Of a stretch of 64,000 nucleotides of DNA, positions 12,291-24,337 are shown piece by piece (within the stretch, counting starts at the first letter, position 1; every line of letters begins with the position of its first letter). This DNA is from Straminergon stramineum (taxonomy: Eukaryota; Streptophyta; Bryopsida; Hypnales; Calliergonaceae): positions 16,244,001 to 16,308,000 of the forward strand of contig OY987267.1 in NCBI GenBank assembly GCA_963920665.1. The letters are read 5' to 3'. A program made the translations under genes and the position numbers. The notes under the pieces were generated by a model that saw only the letters and a program-made list of their open reading frames with translations, did not search any database and was not told the origin of the DNA.

Positions 12291-12652
12291 GGTAGTCACA
12301 GTTCCTCCACCATCAAAATTTTCTGTGGAGAATGAGAAGTAATAGGAACCGATGGGAAGTATTAGCGGGTGAAGGAGGTGTGACACCCCTTATTTGTTTA
12401 GAACATGAGATGTGGAGAATGAGATGTGGAGAATTGATGAGGAGCCATAGTGTAGTCCAAAAGAGAATATCCTTCTTTGGAGAAGTTTCTCAATGCCTAT
12501 TCTTCACCTCCAGAGGAAAAGAATAGGTGTGGAGTAAACTTCTCCAAAGAAGAATATTTCCTTTCCACATGTCGGTGGAGAGCTAATCCAGGATCAGCAT
12601 GTCCTCATTCTCTATGGAAATTTGAGATAGTGGAGGAACTGTGACTACTACT
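12291..12652. mobile_element. Foldback MITE with long terminal inverted repeats
   Basis: The outer arms (12291-12335 and 12603-12652) are inverted copies beginning GTAGTCACAGTTCCTCCAC. Inner arms (about 12461-12510 and 12515-12562) pair through CTTCTTTGGAGAAGTTT. The element therefore folds along most of its length. It is flanked by AGTAGG at 12285-12290 and 12653-12658, a likely target duplication of at least 6 bp. There is no coding capacity. An hAT- or Mutator-like origin is possible, but the duplication length is not certain enough to decide. Confidence 0.75.
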
Positions 12653-12658
12653 AGTAGG

Positions 12659-15600
12659 TGGGATCACACACACTGGAATAGGAGAAGTTAACCTTTCACT
12701 TGCAAGGGCAATACCAAGTATGGAACAAAGGTTATGGATAATTGAAACAATTGCATCGAGAACTTGTGGATTTGGCATTCATCTAACTTAGCCCCTAAAT
12801 GCCCCAGGGGACCAAAAGTGTCTTCACATAGTTTAAGGTAAGAGCACTTATAACCATGAGTGTAACTATAATTGAGAGTAGAGTTCCCTCAAAGTGTTCC
12901 CTAATGTCCCGGGTAAGCAACTTCCATATTATATGGCCTTGATTATAATCACTTATAATGCATTTTAATTCAATCTTAAGGGATGTAATTTGTTTTTAAT
13001 GTAGAATAATCTTGTAGCCCTTTTAACAAGGAATCCAAAAATGTACTTATGTACATGAATCAAATATTTTTGAAGACAATAATAGCATTAAAAACCTAAT
13101 TATATGAGTTTTTTTAATACATGTATCATAGGCCGAACTAGGCATCTTTGGGGGCTTTCTAATAAAAATTTAATTTTAACTAGACCCAACTTCTTTGAAT
13201 ATATTTTTAGAAACTATGCATAGGTGTTTCAATTCTTCATATATATTGTAAGTTTTTTTCTAAAATGTATGCAATTTAGCATTTTTTTCATTTAATTTTC
13301 TTTTAATTTGGTCTTCACCTAACTTTTTGGTCTTTTTAATTTGATATAATTTTAACAAAAGCAATCCTTTAAGCTGTTTTAATGTCGATGACCCCTGTAT
13401 ATAATACAAGAGTTGCGTACCCGGGCCTAATGTACCTTAAAATTGTCTTCAAATTTTCTTGAAACCATCTCCATACTTAATTGTGGTTGTTGGGCTCTGA
13501 TTTTTTCAGATTTTGGTGCTAGAATCAACGCAGTTTTAGTAGAGTGTGGCTATGGGTGTCCTAGGGAGTTCTACTTTGAAGATTCATAGAAATTAGATGC
13601 TTTATCCAAAATTCTAATTTTTTTTTAAATTCATGATTTTCAAATGCTAATACTGAAAAAATATTTTTTGTAGAAAGATTTGACCCCAACTATGCTGAAT
13701 TGCTTAAATTGACGGTTATGGATGTTCCTACCTTAAGTCCAATTTCAAGTGTTGTAACTTTTGCATCTGATGTTTGAATACAATAAAACTTGTTGGAAAA
13801 TTTGTGCATCTCTCTTCTAATTTGTGAGGTAAAATTTTCGAATAAATCAAAGATGTACTCGTTTTGGGGAAGCCAATTGAAGTCCTCAGATTCAATTTGA
13901 GTTAACCAAATTGCATTTGATGGCTGCAACTTCAAGGACTTGTGTCTCCTTTATTCACTGTTTTTATTCAATAGAATTTGTTGAGTTATGTTCCCCTTGA
14001 AGGTGAGTTATTGTGGTAAAATTTTCATGTCAATCAAAGTTCAAAATCTCATCATTTTAGGATTATAGTGAACTTTGGCGGCTTGTTTCTTCTTCATATA
14101 ATGTTCATTTCCAATCATTTTTGTTGGAAAAGTTTTGCATACTAAGGTAGTGTGCTCATAAACCGTCCATTTAAGGGCTATTGAGCCTTTTTGATGGTTT
14201 TCAGATGCCTAGAAATATCTTCCCTTATTTTTCATTTGAGTCGTTTCATTATTTTGGGACCATTTCTTAATTACTTATGAATTTCCAAAGAATTTTGTAG
14301 TAGGTGCCTATTCTTGATCATAGGCCTTGCAAAAACCACATACACTTAGTTTGATAAAAGACGTGACTTGACAAAAAACAAGCATTGTGGCATTCAAAAA
14401 GTCATACACAAGGTTCCTAAATGCTACCATTATTAAACTTAAATGGACCCTAAATTCTTTTAACATTTGTAAAAAGACAATCGGGCAATCAATTTTCATT
14501 TACAAAAATGAAGTGGACACACCATACCTTTAAAATGGACCTTCTCTAGCTCTTATTCCATCCATTGACAAAGTTTGAATCAATACCTAACAAATCTTAA
14601 TAATAGTCATATATAGTTGGCAATCTATATTAGAACCACTTTACTATCCATTTTAGAGGTACCTATTGAGTTGTTTGAAGAAGATGGCTGCAATAACAAC
14701 ATACTACTATAGTCTAGTTTGTTTGTCTAAAATTTTGTATCAATTCAAGAAGTGATGAGTGACTAAGAAGCATTCTAGTAGATGGAGGTTCAAATTTTGA
14801 TGTGTTTTTTTCAACTTTTCTTGCTATTTTTTGACATTTCAAAGCCATTTTGTAGACATGATGAGTCAATTGAATGATATTTTCTTTCACCAAATGAATG
14901 TGTTTGTATGTTGGTTTTGAATCATTCTCTGGTTCTAAGTTTTTTCATTTGAGTAGGTTTAGATACCAAATTTCACCTCCAAATGTGTTGCTAGGAAAAT
15001 TTCACCATCCTTTTTCAATACTGAAACATTCTAATGGCTTGCAATCTATATGGCCAAATGACTCCAAATTTGATTCACATCATCTACAACTTGTATACTA
15101 CAAGATTGTGTGGTTGAGATTTCTATAGCTTAGTGGCATGTAGCTTAGATCTATAACACTTCAAAAACAATGATGTTTTCAAACCCCAAAAGGCATTGGG
15201 CTTCTAGGGATTAAGAGGCTTGAATAGCATATCAAAGTCATTGGTAAATCTCTATTAATGGTCAATTTTTGGACTCCTCACAAATTTCAATGCAAGTTCA
15301 CTATGTAAGCAAGACTCTGCAAGTCATTGATGATGTTCAAATTTTAGATTGCAATACTGTTGACAAACTACAAATATTTCCATTTATAAAGTTTATAACT
15401 CAAATTCACCTCATTTAAAAGTATCATTCATTATTCCACAATTTAAATGGATGCTTTTAGATTATCATTGCAAATAATTAGAGAGATCAAAGAATTACAT
15501 TAGAATTGAATGAACATGATGAATCCCCTTTTAGGAACAACAATGGGAAGCTATATGTGTATTATAAAATAAGACACTAAAAAATGAGTTAACATAAATA

Positions 15601-17300
15601 CATGCAAAGAAAATTTGATTTGTAGTATTATTAAAAAAAGAAATTTGTAAATCTAGTGAAGTTAAATAAGTGCAAACAATGGTTTATCCTACCTTTAGTT
15701 AATGGACAGTGAAAAAGCTATTTTTTCTTATATATTATGTTCATATAAACTACAAATTCCATTAGGAGATATAAGTTGATGGAGATTAGATGAATTATTG
15801 AAAAATTGAACAATAAACAAATCCATTTAGCATACTTTATATTTGATATGAATTTCTTTTGCTTTTCTTCAAAAAATTCATATTAATTTCAAATCTTCCA
15901 AGAAAATATGAATTTTATTTTAGAGTTAGAAGGCATATGATTGGGGCCTAGATGTAAAATTCAAATTTTATTGAAGCTTCTAAACTTGATAATGCAACCA
16001 TCTTTTCAAGATTAATGCGTTATATTAGCCACTATTACTAATAGTGCAATGGACTTCATACTATTATAGAGAATCATTTTTAATATTTTCATCCAATCTA
16101 TAGTTGAATGCTACATTCTCATCTAAAATCTTTATACTATAGTTTCTTGTCTATAGATTTCATTAATGGATCTCTTATGTACCTTCAAAAGGTGGTAAAA
16201 ATCCTAGGATTGATTGCAATTCCAAAGGTTGTGCAACTACTTTTGTTTGATATTGTTATTCACAAAATACTCCTTTAGTCCCAAATTCCTTGACATTATT
16301 TCAAAATATAGAAACAAATTGGATGACATATTTTCCAACCAACCAAATCAAGAATTAAAAAAAAATTCAACCACTTGGATGGAAAGAAATGCTACCACCT
16401 AGTTGAAAACCTACATTTTAGCCCATTCCAAGTTACCATGAAAAATATTATAACATAACTTGATTCGATATTGTAAATACTAAACTAAAGACTAAACAAT
16501 CATAGTACACCTGAACTTGATCAAACCATCATCTTTTTCATTGAAAACTCTATTTGATACTTGCAAATAATTCATTGGAATTTTTGAACATTCCAAAGAA
16601 TAACACTATACACTCAGTTTGGGAGCCCCTTGAATGTGCAAATTATTATTTTTCATTGATGTAACTTTTGTTGAAATCAAGGAATGCTATACCAAACTTT
16701 CAACTCAAGATGTTCAAAAAATATGGGATATTGCATATTCACATATGTATGTATACATTGATATCATAATAATTATATGTTTGTATATTGTATGCATTTG
16801 TCCTTATCTGTCTAGATTTTTTAACTTGAGACCAACTTTAAAAAAAAAATTGGCCCTCCTTCTCTATATTGAGGACATCAACAAGTAATTTGAGTGCATA
16901 GTAAATTGAAAAGTTGATTGAAATATAAACTAATTCATCCTAATAGTGTATAACACTAATTTGATTAAAGTCAAACTATTTTCCATTTATGCAACTTGAA
17001 ATATTACCACATATAAGAATGTCCAAATTAGAATTTTGTGGAGGCACTAATTTTCTAGGTGACACTAATTTCTCCTTCTTACTAGTAGAATAAAAAATTA
17101 GTATACTTGTTGGGTACTTTTACATTTTCATCCCCTTCAAAATGTAGGATGGAGGGTTATCATGTTCTATAGACAATCTTTATTCAAAATTTTCCTTCCA
17201 CAACATCCATCTAAAAATTTCATCCAGAATCTTCATTCAGAAAATTCATCCATAACAGGCAGTTTTATTACTTATTATTAGTCATAAAATCAGAGTAATA
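12659..17300. other. AT-rich spacer without a supported gene
   Basis: Only short, stop-closed frames with low-complexity translations occur. The segment 13555-13701 is shared at roughly 70% identity with 50331-50483 (listed separately). A CCCCTAAATGCCCC motif near 12786 resembles a TTAA-type element end. I see no RNA gene or recognisable protein relic. Confidence 0.55.
13555..13701 (+). repeat. Dispersed repeat, copy 1 of 2
   Basis: Shared blocks with 50331-50483, in the same order and orientation, include CATAGAAATTA, AATACTRAAAAAATAT and CCAACTATGYTGAATT. The identity is moderate, suggesting an old interspersed repeat of unknown class. Confidence 0.5.
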
Positions 17301-17460
17301 CTGTTCCTAACTTGTAACTGTCGTGCCCTAATACCGTTCCTTGCTCGCAGCCCTAAGAGCCGCGGAAGCTATCTGAGCTTCCTCTTTTGCATTTTTGCAC
17401 TTCCGCCTGCGGTCGCCCTGCATTTCGCGCTTCGCTCCTCGACCAACCAGCTCGAGCACC
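17301..17460 (+). promoter_or_regulatory. RPS11 promoter and 5' leader
   Basis: GC rises sharply from the spacer, and the stretch just upstream of the ATG is pyrimidine-rich (CTTCCTCTTTTGC), as is common for ribosomal-protein leaders. A telo-box in reverse orientation (TAGGGTTT, 17575-17582) lies within intron 1. Telo-boxes near the start are a known feature of plant translation genes. The transcription start is not defined. Confidence 0.45.
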
Positions 17461-18709
17461 ATGGCGGAGCAGGTGCAGTCCCGTTTCGCAATTCTTTGAT
17501 TGTTACGCTTCTCATAATCACAATCGCTTTTCAAGGAGGTTCCGGAACACGTCGGGGGGTTTGGGGTTGAGGTTTAGGGTTTTATTGATGGTAGCTTGTT
17601 GGATTGTGGGTTCTTGCAGACTGAGAAGTCGTTTCTGAAGCAGCCCAAGGTATTCCTCAGGTACGGTTTCGCAACTTATAGAGCTTGAGGTTTGACAGAT
17701 TTGGAATTCATATTTTTTTGGTTCTGGGAAGATTAGGTCATTTAGTCGCTCTTTTGTTGGGAATGTACAGCACCAAGGCTTCGGCCAGAGGAAAGGCACC
17801 AGGAAAGGCTGGAACTCGGTTCTGGAAGAACGTCGGTCTTGGCTTCAAGACGCCGCGAGAAGCTATTGAAGGTATTGACACGCGCGGGATTGTGCCCACT
17901 GTGCTTATGTTGATTTTGGTGACTAAATTCGTGACGTTGTAAAGTTTTTTGGAGTGTTGGAGAGATTGTTACTTCTATGAAAATTACCTTGGGGAGACAT
18001 TAGGGTTATGAGTACTAGGTAAATGTGGGGTTCGTTGTGGTATTTTGAGAAGGAGTGCTTGTTTTCAGGCACTTACATTGACAAGAAGTGCCCCTTCACT
18101 GGCGATGTCTCGATCCGAGGCCGCATCCTCACTGGAACCGTGAATTGCACAAAAATGACCCGCACTATCACCATTCGACGGGATTACCTCCACTTTGTTA
18201 GGAAGTACCAGAGGTGAGTCTATTCGAATTCATATGAAGGTGGTATTGGATTGATTGCACATAATCTGTGTGGTGGTGGATCGGAATGACATTCGTGGCT
18301 CAGTACATGTCTTTTGCAACTTCAATGCGGTGCTGCTTTTATTTATCAAGCAATATTCTTTTCCAGGTACGAGAAGAGGCACTCGAATTTGGCTGCCCAC
18401 GTTTCTCCTGCTTTCCGTGTGAAGGAGGGCGACAAGGTCATCGTTGGCCAGTGCAGGTTAGATATCTTCACTATATGCACGTTGCATCAATGTGGTAGCA
18501 CGAAGCTTTGGAATCAATTTGTTTTTCTTTCAGGAATTACAGTGACGATCAGGTCCACTGTGGCTGAGAACTTATTTCACTGACCAATTCTCCTTCTCCT
18601 TCTCCTTCTCTTCAGGCCACTCTCGAAGACTGTGAGGTTCAACGTCTTGAAGGTGATTCCCATGGGCGCTTCTGACGGAGGAAACAAGAAGGTGTTCACG
18701 GCCGTGTAA
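17461..18709 (+). CDS. RPS11: 40S ribosomal protein S11 (uS17 family)
   Basis: Exons are 17461-17472, 17620-17660, 17771-17871, 18069-18213, 18367-18456 and 18616-18709, all GT-AG. They encode 160 residues, the usual plant length. The protein binds 18S rRNA in the small subunit. Recognisable family blocks are the [16 protein letters not shown] start, [68 protein letters not shown] and the C-terminal [17 protein letters not shown]. The first exon holds only four codons, so the protein start is invisible to a single-frame scan. Alternative phases at each junction were checked and only this set stays open. A pyrimidine microsatellite (TTCTCC repeats) precedes the last exon. Identification is very secure; whether it is the only copy is unknown. 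Confidence 0.97.
18534..18590 (+). ncRNA. Possible box C/D snoRNA in RPS11 intron 5
   Basis: Within the last intron, GAATT (18534-18538) can pair with AATTC (18586-18590). Just inside the stem lie a C-box-like GTGACGA (18542-18548, one mismatch to RUGAUGA) and a D box CTGA (18580-18583). An internal CTGA at 18564 could be D'. The 57-nt size is at the low end for the class, and I could not verify an rRNA target for either candidate guide. This could be chance; it is offered because intronic snoRNAs do occur in ribosomal-protein genes. Confidence 0.22.
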
Positions 18710-21700
18710 AGTCCTTCAGCCCCCTAGATGCTCCGGCAGGGAATTTTGCCGCCTCCACTTCTTGAAATGTAAACTTCGCAGGCACCATCTATCAGAATTG
18801 GTTCGTGCTAGCATTATATGAAGTCTGGATTCGGCTGCATGTCATGTTAATTCTTCTATCTCTTCTTTTGCACTTGCAATCAACACTCGATATCTATGTT
18901 ATCTCTGGAAAGACCTGTCTGATAAGTTTGCTCTCTGCTCTCATGCATTTCGCATCTGATGAAGAGGTGTATTACAAATTTGCGAACTGTAATCTTAGGT
19001 TTTGATAGCGTTATCATTTTAGCATTGATTCATACTAGATCTCTGAAAGCTCTGATTCACTTGGCTCATCATAACGTATACTGAAATATGCACAACCGGG
19101 ACCTGCCAAACTGGACGAGTCCTCAGAGGTCATGCCCTATTATTTGTGTCGTAACAAGGCTGATTCCAAAAAATTTAAATGTCTTCGCATGTCTTTTACA
19201 CGTAATAAAATTTTTCAGATTTTTTTGTGAACATTTGAAATTATTGCGAGTATTTTAAGATCTAAATGAAATGATTTTGTTTCATGCTTTCAATAATTGT
19301 ATTGGAAAAAACTGATTCAGAGCTTCGCAGAAAAATTAGAAAGTGTGAAGTGAGTTTTGACAGTCGTGTCGTTAACGTTTATACCAAATTTGTCTTTTTA
19401 ACGTACCATCATCCATTGCATGTAGCCCCTATTGGAGTCTCTTAAATACATTCCTAATTCACCATATGGATTCTAGGTCTTCTGGAGGTGAAATAACCTC
19501 ACCATACATTCCCACCATCTAATTATTTTGAAGACTATTTCTTGATATCCGAATAAAATGGCCAAGTTGGTGGAATTGGAGGAATTTGGCCTATATTGCT
19601 TAATGACTTGGACTCTATAATTCGCCTTGCCATGAATGTGTATTTTGGGTAAAGATCACTTTGGTGTAAATCTATCCTTAATGGTTGATAGCGACAATAA
19701 TCCTTGAAGGATAAGGTTTCTCTTCCAAAGAAATGTTTAGAATTAGCTAGAATTGAAAGTAATAACTTTTATTGGAATTCTAACCATTTTGTAATAGACT
19801 ATTAGGATGATTTGTAGAATAAATTTTAGACCATTGGACCATATAGGTTGCAGGATTATAGCATTTGAAGTTTGAAAGAATAGATTTTCTTAACCTCATT
19901 GAACACTCAAACAAGGACAATAGAATTTGATTCTTCTTGGATAAACAATTTTCTCTACACAAATTGAGAATTTATACCTTTCATTAGAATATCTTGTTTT
20001 GTATACTCATGCAAAACTTTAAAAGCAAATAAGGGGGCTATCTTATTCTAAATCACACAAGTAATCTAGCAATACATTAGCAATTTTTTTCAATGATTTC
20101 TTGTACACAATGGAATTTGTTTTTATGAAGTCCAAGTGGTCAAATTGTAGAACCAAAAATTTAGAATATGTGGAAAAATGTTAGATCTTTGACTTCATAG
20201 AGTGCAAGGTTATATTGTAGTGTTTGAAGTTAGAAGAAAATGGTCTTTCTCAAAATTGCTTGAACATAGTGAACAAGTTTGATTCTTTTTGGAGTGTGAT
20301 TTTAGAATTAAAATTAGTTTTTAATGATGATTTCATGCCATATCAAATTAGTTATATACATGCCAAATTTCAAACGTAGATGAGGGGCTTCGCAAAGATG
20401 CTCAAAAGATGTTCGAATTGTCTAAATTGTCCAATCTTTTTTGCTCACCATAACTTCTCATCTGGGCTATTAATTAGAGGTTTTCTTAATTCTACAAAAG
20501 TAGTTGGTGTACCCAATTTATGTCAAAATTTTAGGATCCTTTATTCAAAATTGGCTTTGTATAAGTCTACCTAATCATTCCACTATCTACTTAAAGGAAA
20601 AATTGTCTTTTAAGGATATACAACAAAGGGCACATGGTATATGCAATGACCTTGTTCATGAAAGGTATATGAGATAAAAGGTGAGAACAACATGCAAATT
20701 AGGAAGCAATTAGGAAGCTTGTGATTGCTCATTGGAGTTATTAGTTGCACATTGATATGTTAACTTTGTTATGCACATGATAAGCTTGGGGGGGGGGGGG
20801 GTAGTGAGAGTTGGAGTAGCAACATACATGTGAACAAATCATAGGGTATGCTAAAAAAATGGGGGTTAAAAATTATAAATGGGTTTTGAGTAATATAGGG
20901 TATTGAAAGTGGCATTGGACGTCTTTAATGTGCTATAGGGTATGGAATAATAGGTCCCATTAGAAAATTACATAATGATAGCATGTGAAATTTTTTTTTT
21001 AATAATTCATATACCCCTATAGAATAGTGGTTGTTTGCACCTATATCCTTATTTTTTTAACAACCCCCCCCCTCAAAAAGAAAATGATAAGCAATTTGTA
21101 AGTGACCGATCTACAATACTTGAAAAAAGATGAGTTACAAACATCTGTCTTGAAGTAAGACTTTTCTTGTTTTGGCTATATGCATATAGTTTGCCTTCAT
21201 TTATAAGAGGTTTTAAAGGAGGTCAAAAAGGTGAATTTAAATTTCTACTTAATAATTAGAACCACCCTCTAAAATCCATATAATTGGTCAAATTCATTTT
21301 GTAGAGTACAATTAAGAAATACACACTTTACAACCATTGCACCTTGAAGTCTATATCCATGTCTTCCATAAGACAAAGTCAAAGGAAGTTTTGAAATTAA
21401 ATTTTCTCTTCACATTCCAAGAAGCCCAAATACCAATAAAAACAAAACAATCACAAGAGAACACATGATCTTGCTTTTGATAAAAAAAAATGATTGAATT
21501 TAAGCTATATTCACCCAAAAGCACCACTTCTTTCTTGCCACCTACACTTAGACCACAAGTTGTCACCTTAAGAGTATAGTGAAGTGGTAGAGAATGGTAA
21601 TTTGGGCACCGAAAAATTATGAAACAATGTAGGTTGGATTATATTGGCATACCCTTCTAGAGAAAAGAAATGGATGGATGTGCACCATGGATGAAAAAGA

Positions 21701-22997
21701 GATGGTCTTTATACAAGCGGGTGGGCGGAAGTGAAACAAACAATATGGGTTATGTAAAACAAGAATTGTGTTCAATATAAAATATTTGAAACGACATCCA
21801 AATGTCTAAAACAACGTATAGATGTCTGAAATAGTGTCAAGATGTACACTAGTCAAGTTCCCATATTCTAGTTATCCCATATCTTTTGTCACACCATGAA
21901 CAGACAATGAATATAATCTTCAATCTTGACTATTATCTTCATTTTCACCAATGTTTTTCCATCATTTTTCCATCAAAACTTCTCTTGATGGTAGATGGTA
22001 AGTTTTCTTCAATTCTTGTTGAATTCAAGAAATTTTCTTTGTTCATTTTCATTTTATTTTATTTTTAATCAATATTTTTTTATTGATCTTGCTTGGCATG
22101 TATAATATGTACAAATTGGTGTCTCAAAAAATGTCTAAACATCTAATTTGATGTCTGAAAAGTGAAATTAAAATTTTCAAATGACATAAAAGTGTATTGA
22201 TTAGGCATGCCACATTACAGTGCCATGTCATAGACGGGTTGGATGAAAAAAAATCCCACGTGGCTCTCCTTGCCTATGTGGTGTCCACATGCCACATTGT
22301 AGGGATCTTAGAAGACCATGTTTTTTGTGATGTTAGAAAAAAACAAGCTCAAATTGGGCATGTCTTTCTAGATTTTATCACATTTTTGGTCTCTCCATTA
22401 CAACAAATTTTAGGTGACATCAAGGTTCATCTCTTCCATGTCAAATTGAACGTCCTTTCATGTTTTCTATGATGTCTAAAAAACCTCAGGTTTCTTTTAG
22501 TGTGAAGTCACTGCATATCTTGAGGCAACCAAGGGGAGTTGAAGTATTTTGTGCTTCAAGAGTGTCTGTTTTAAAGGGAGTCTAGTGGATGTATCGATAC
22601 CATATGCTTTCAACTTCAATAGCTCAAAGAATATTAATTGAGCGTTGAAAAATTATGAAACAATTTGGATTAGGTTTCTCTTGAAGTCACTAACAATTTA
22701 GTCAACAAATCGTATAAAATTCAATTTGATGTTTACACTTATAAAAGAAGTGAGACTAAATTTTACACCTATATTAATATATATGAAAAATATCAAATTT
22801 TTGAAATGTGTGTTTTAATGTAGAAATATAATGAAGTTTTGACCAAGATTAGATATAAAATGTCCTTTAAGGTAGACTTGCCTAATAGTTCTATCTTCCT
22901 ACTTTTGGTCCCAATTTTGTCCCCAAAAACATCCAAATCCATTCATTTTCTGACAATCAAGAGCATTCATGTCAACAAGGGGTAACATGTCAATCCA
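18710..22997. other. RPS11 3' region and AT-rich spacer
   Basis: The first 350 bp or so is probably RPS11 3'UTR and flank. The remainder has no supported gene. It contains a degenerate direct repeat (19826-19940 and 20180-20292, sharing GTTTGAAGTT and GTTTGATTCTT-like blocks), a 14-G homopolymer at 20788-20801, a C run near 21064, and a short 20-22-bp imperfect tandem repeat of the AATGTCTAAAACRAC type at 21783-21848. The frame at 22197-22472 (91 codons) is unrecognised. Confidence 0.5.
20788..20801. repeat. Poly-G homopolymer
   Basis: Fourteen consecutive G in otherwise AT-rich sequence. A nine-or-more C run follows about 275 bp downstream (near 21064). The true length may differ because long G runs are prone to sequencing error. 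Confidence 0.8.
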
Positions 22998-23815
22998 TTA
23001 ATCCCTAAATGAATGCCCAAGATTTTCCAAGTGTATTTTTCTTTTGAAAAAAGAATATGGGCTTATTGTTATCTCCAATGAAGCAAATTGTTTTTTATTC
23101 AAAATCTAATTGTATAGATGTATCAAGAGCTTGTTTACTAGAGTGCATACCAATTTTGAGTATGAAATTGCATAGAAGTTGTGAAATTATAAGAAGAAAA
23201 ATGCACATATCCTATTTTTAATAAGTTGTCCTTCCCCATGATGTTTGAGAAATTTGCATATACAATTTTTTGGGGATTGGAGGTGATATGAACAACTAAA
23301 ATTTGTGTTAGCACACTAAAATGCACTTTCTAGAACCTTAAGTTCAAATGAAGAGCTATCAAAATCATTACACAATCTACTTTGCAATTGTTGGAATACA
23401 ATTTTTTTCCATAAGTAGAAATTGCAAATACCTCCAAATCAATACTTGCATGTTTAAATTTTTATTGGTGAAAACCATGAATTTCATGATTCTTTCCATT
23501 GGGACCATTTTCAAAGCAAATGGATAAGTGCAATTATTGAGATCTCAAATCAAGTGAAATTGGCAAAGTTTGGTCAAAGTTAGGAAATGAAGTATATTGA
23601 TTATCAAGCTTTACTCTACACTTATGGTACATATACGTCTTTGAAGACTTCTCAAAAATCAAATATTTACCTTTTTCAATGAAAAATAACAGTTTTCAAT
23701 AGTTAACCTTCAAAAAAATTTTAAATAGTCAAAGGAATTTAATTGTCCATTGATACCAAAACAAGCCTGGAATTTAGATCGACCATATATGGTCAGTTGG
23801 GCACTTAGGGGTTAA
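22998..23815 (+). mobile_element. TTAA-flanked piggyBac-like MITE
   Basis: The left boundary is TTAA (22998-23001) followed by TCCCTAAATGAATGCCCAAG. The right boundary is TTGGGCACTTAGGGG followed by TTAA (23812-23815). The ends are therefore inverted repeats (CCCCTAARTGCCCAA) apart from a 3-4-nt indel. The interior aligns block by block with 31350-32065 (for example TGTTAGCACACTAAAATRCACTT and TTGGGACCATTYTCAAAGC as shared landmarks). There is no transposase frame. TTAA target duplication and C-rich ends are piggyBac hallmarks; the assignment rests on these ends only. Confidence 0.65.
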
Positions 23816-23873
23816 TGGTGAGTACTTAGTACTTGACCTGGCAACTATAGGTTGTTTATTCTGTATAAGACGT

Positions 23874-24088
23874 TTATGACTCCATTCCATGAGCAGTTTT
23901 GTAATTTCAGGACAGACCACTTCAAAAATTCGCAGAAATTATAATTTTAATAAAAAAATTATAATTCCACTTGGGTTTGATTCGCGAAACATGGGCACAT
24001 CTTTGAAAAATAAGTGCCCCTCTTGGAGTTTGCCCCAAAATATTCGTATTGCAAATCAGGGTGGTAATAGGCTTGTCTACTTTAAGAA
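23874..24088 (+). repeat. Dispersed repeat in the SHMT promoter (inverted mate at 30144-30337)
   Basis: About 200 bp is shared, in opposite orientation, with 30144-30337 at roughly 80% identity by eye. Landmarks are TTTTGTAATTT, CAGACCACTT, CACTTGRGTTTGATTCG, AAACATG and AATCAGGGTGG. This copy has a short internal A/T insertion or duplication near 23955. It ends about 250 bp upstream of the SHMT start codon, so it may lie in the promoter. Confidence 0.7.
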
Positions 24089-24337
24089 CAACTGCATCAC
24101 TCCAGCGAAGATCGCTTTCTGCACTGCCCAAAATACATGAACCCGCCCTCCTTTCGGTCCTCCGCCGAATTGAGCCTTCGGTATTATCCCCAAATCCCAA
24201 GTGCCCCTTTCCCCTTGGACTTGTGTTTGTTGTGTTTCCCCATTTCATTTGCACACACAGAGTTGCTAATGCTGTTTTTGTTGCTGTAAAACGGAAGCTC
24301 AACAACAGCAGCAGCAACAACAACAACAAGCTTCGCC
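24089..24337 (+). promoter_or_regulatory. SHMT proximal promoter and 5' leader
   Basis: GC-richer sequence runs into the start codon. It contains a CAG/CAA microsatellite (24303-24330) that lies in the probable 5'UTR. No TATA box could be assigned with confidence. The upstream edge is formed by the dispersed repeat ending at about 24088. Confidence 0.4.

Noticed and set aside
20780..21075. Poly-G and poly-C runs as inverted ends of an element
   Set aside because: Sequence next to the two runs does not pair convincingly, so only the homopolymers are reported.
22197..22472. 91-codon frame
   Set aside because: The translation is unrecognised, in spacer-like composition, without promoter or splice context.
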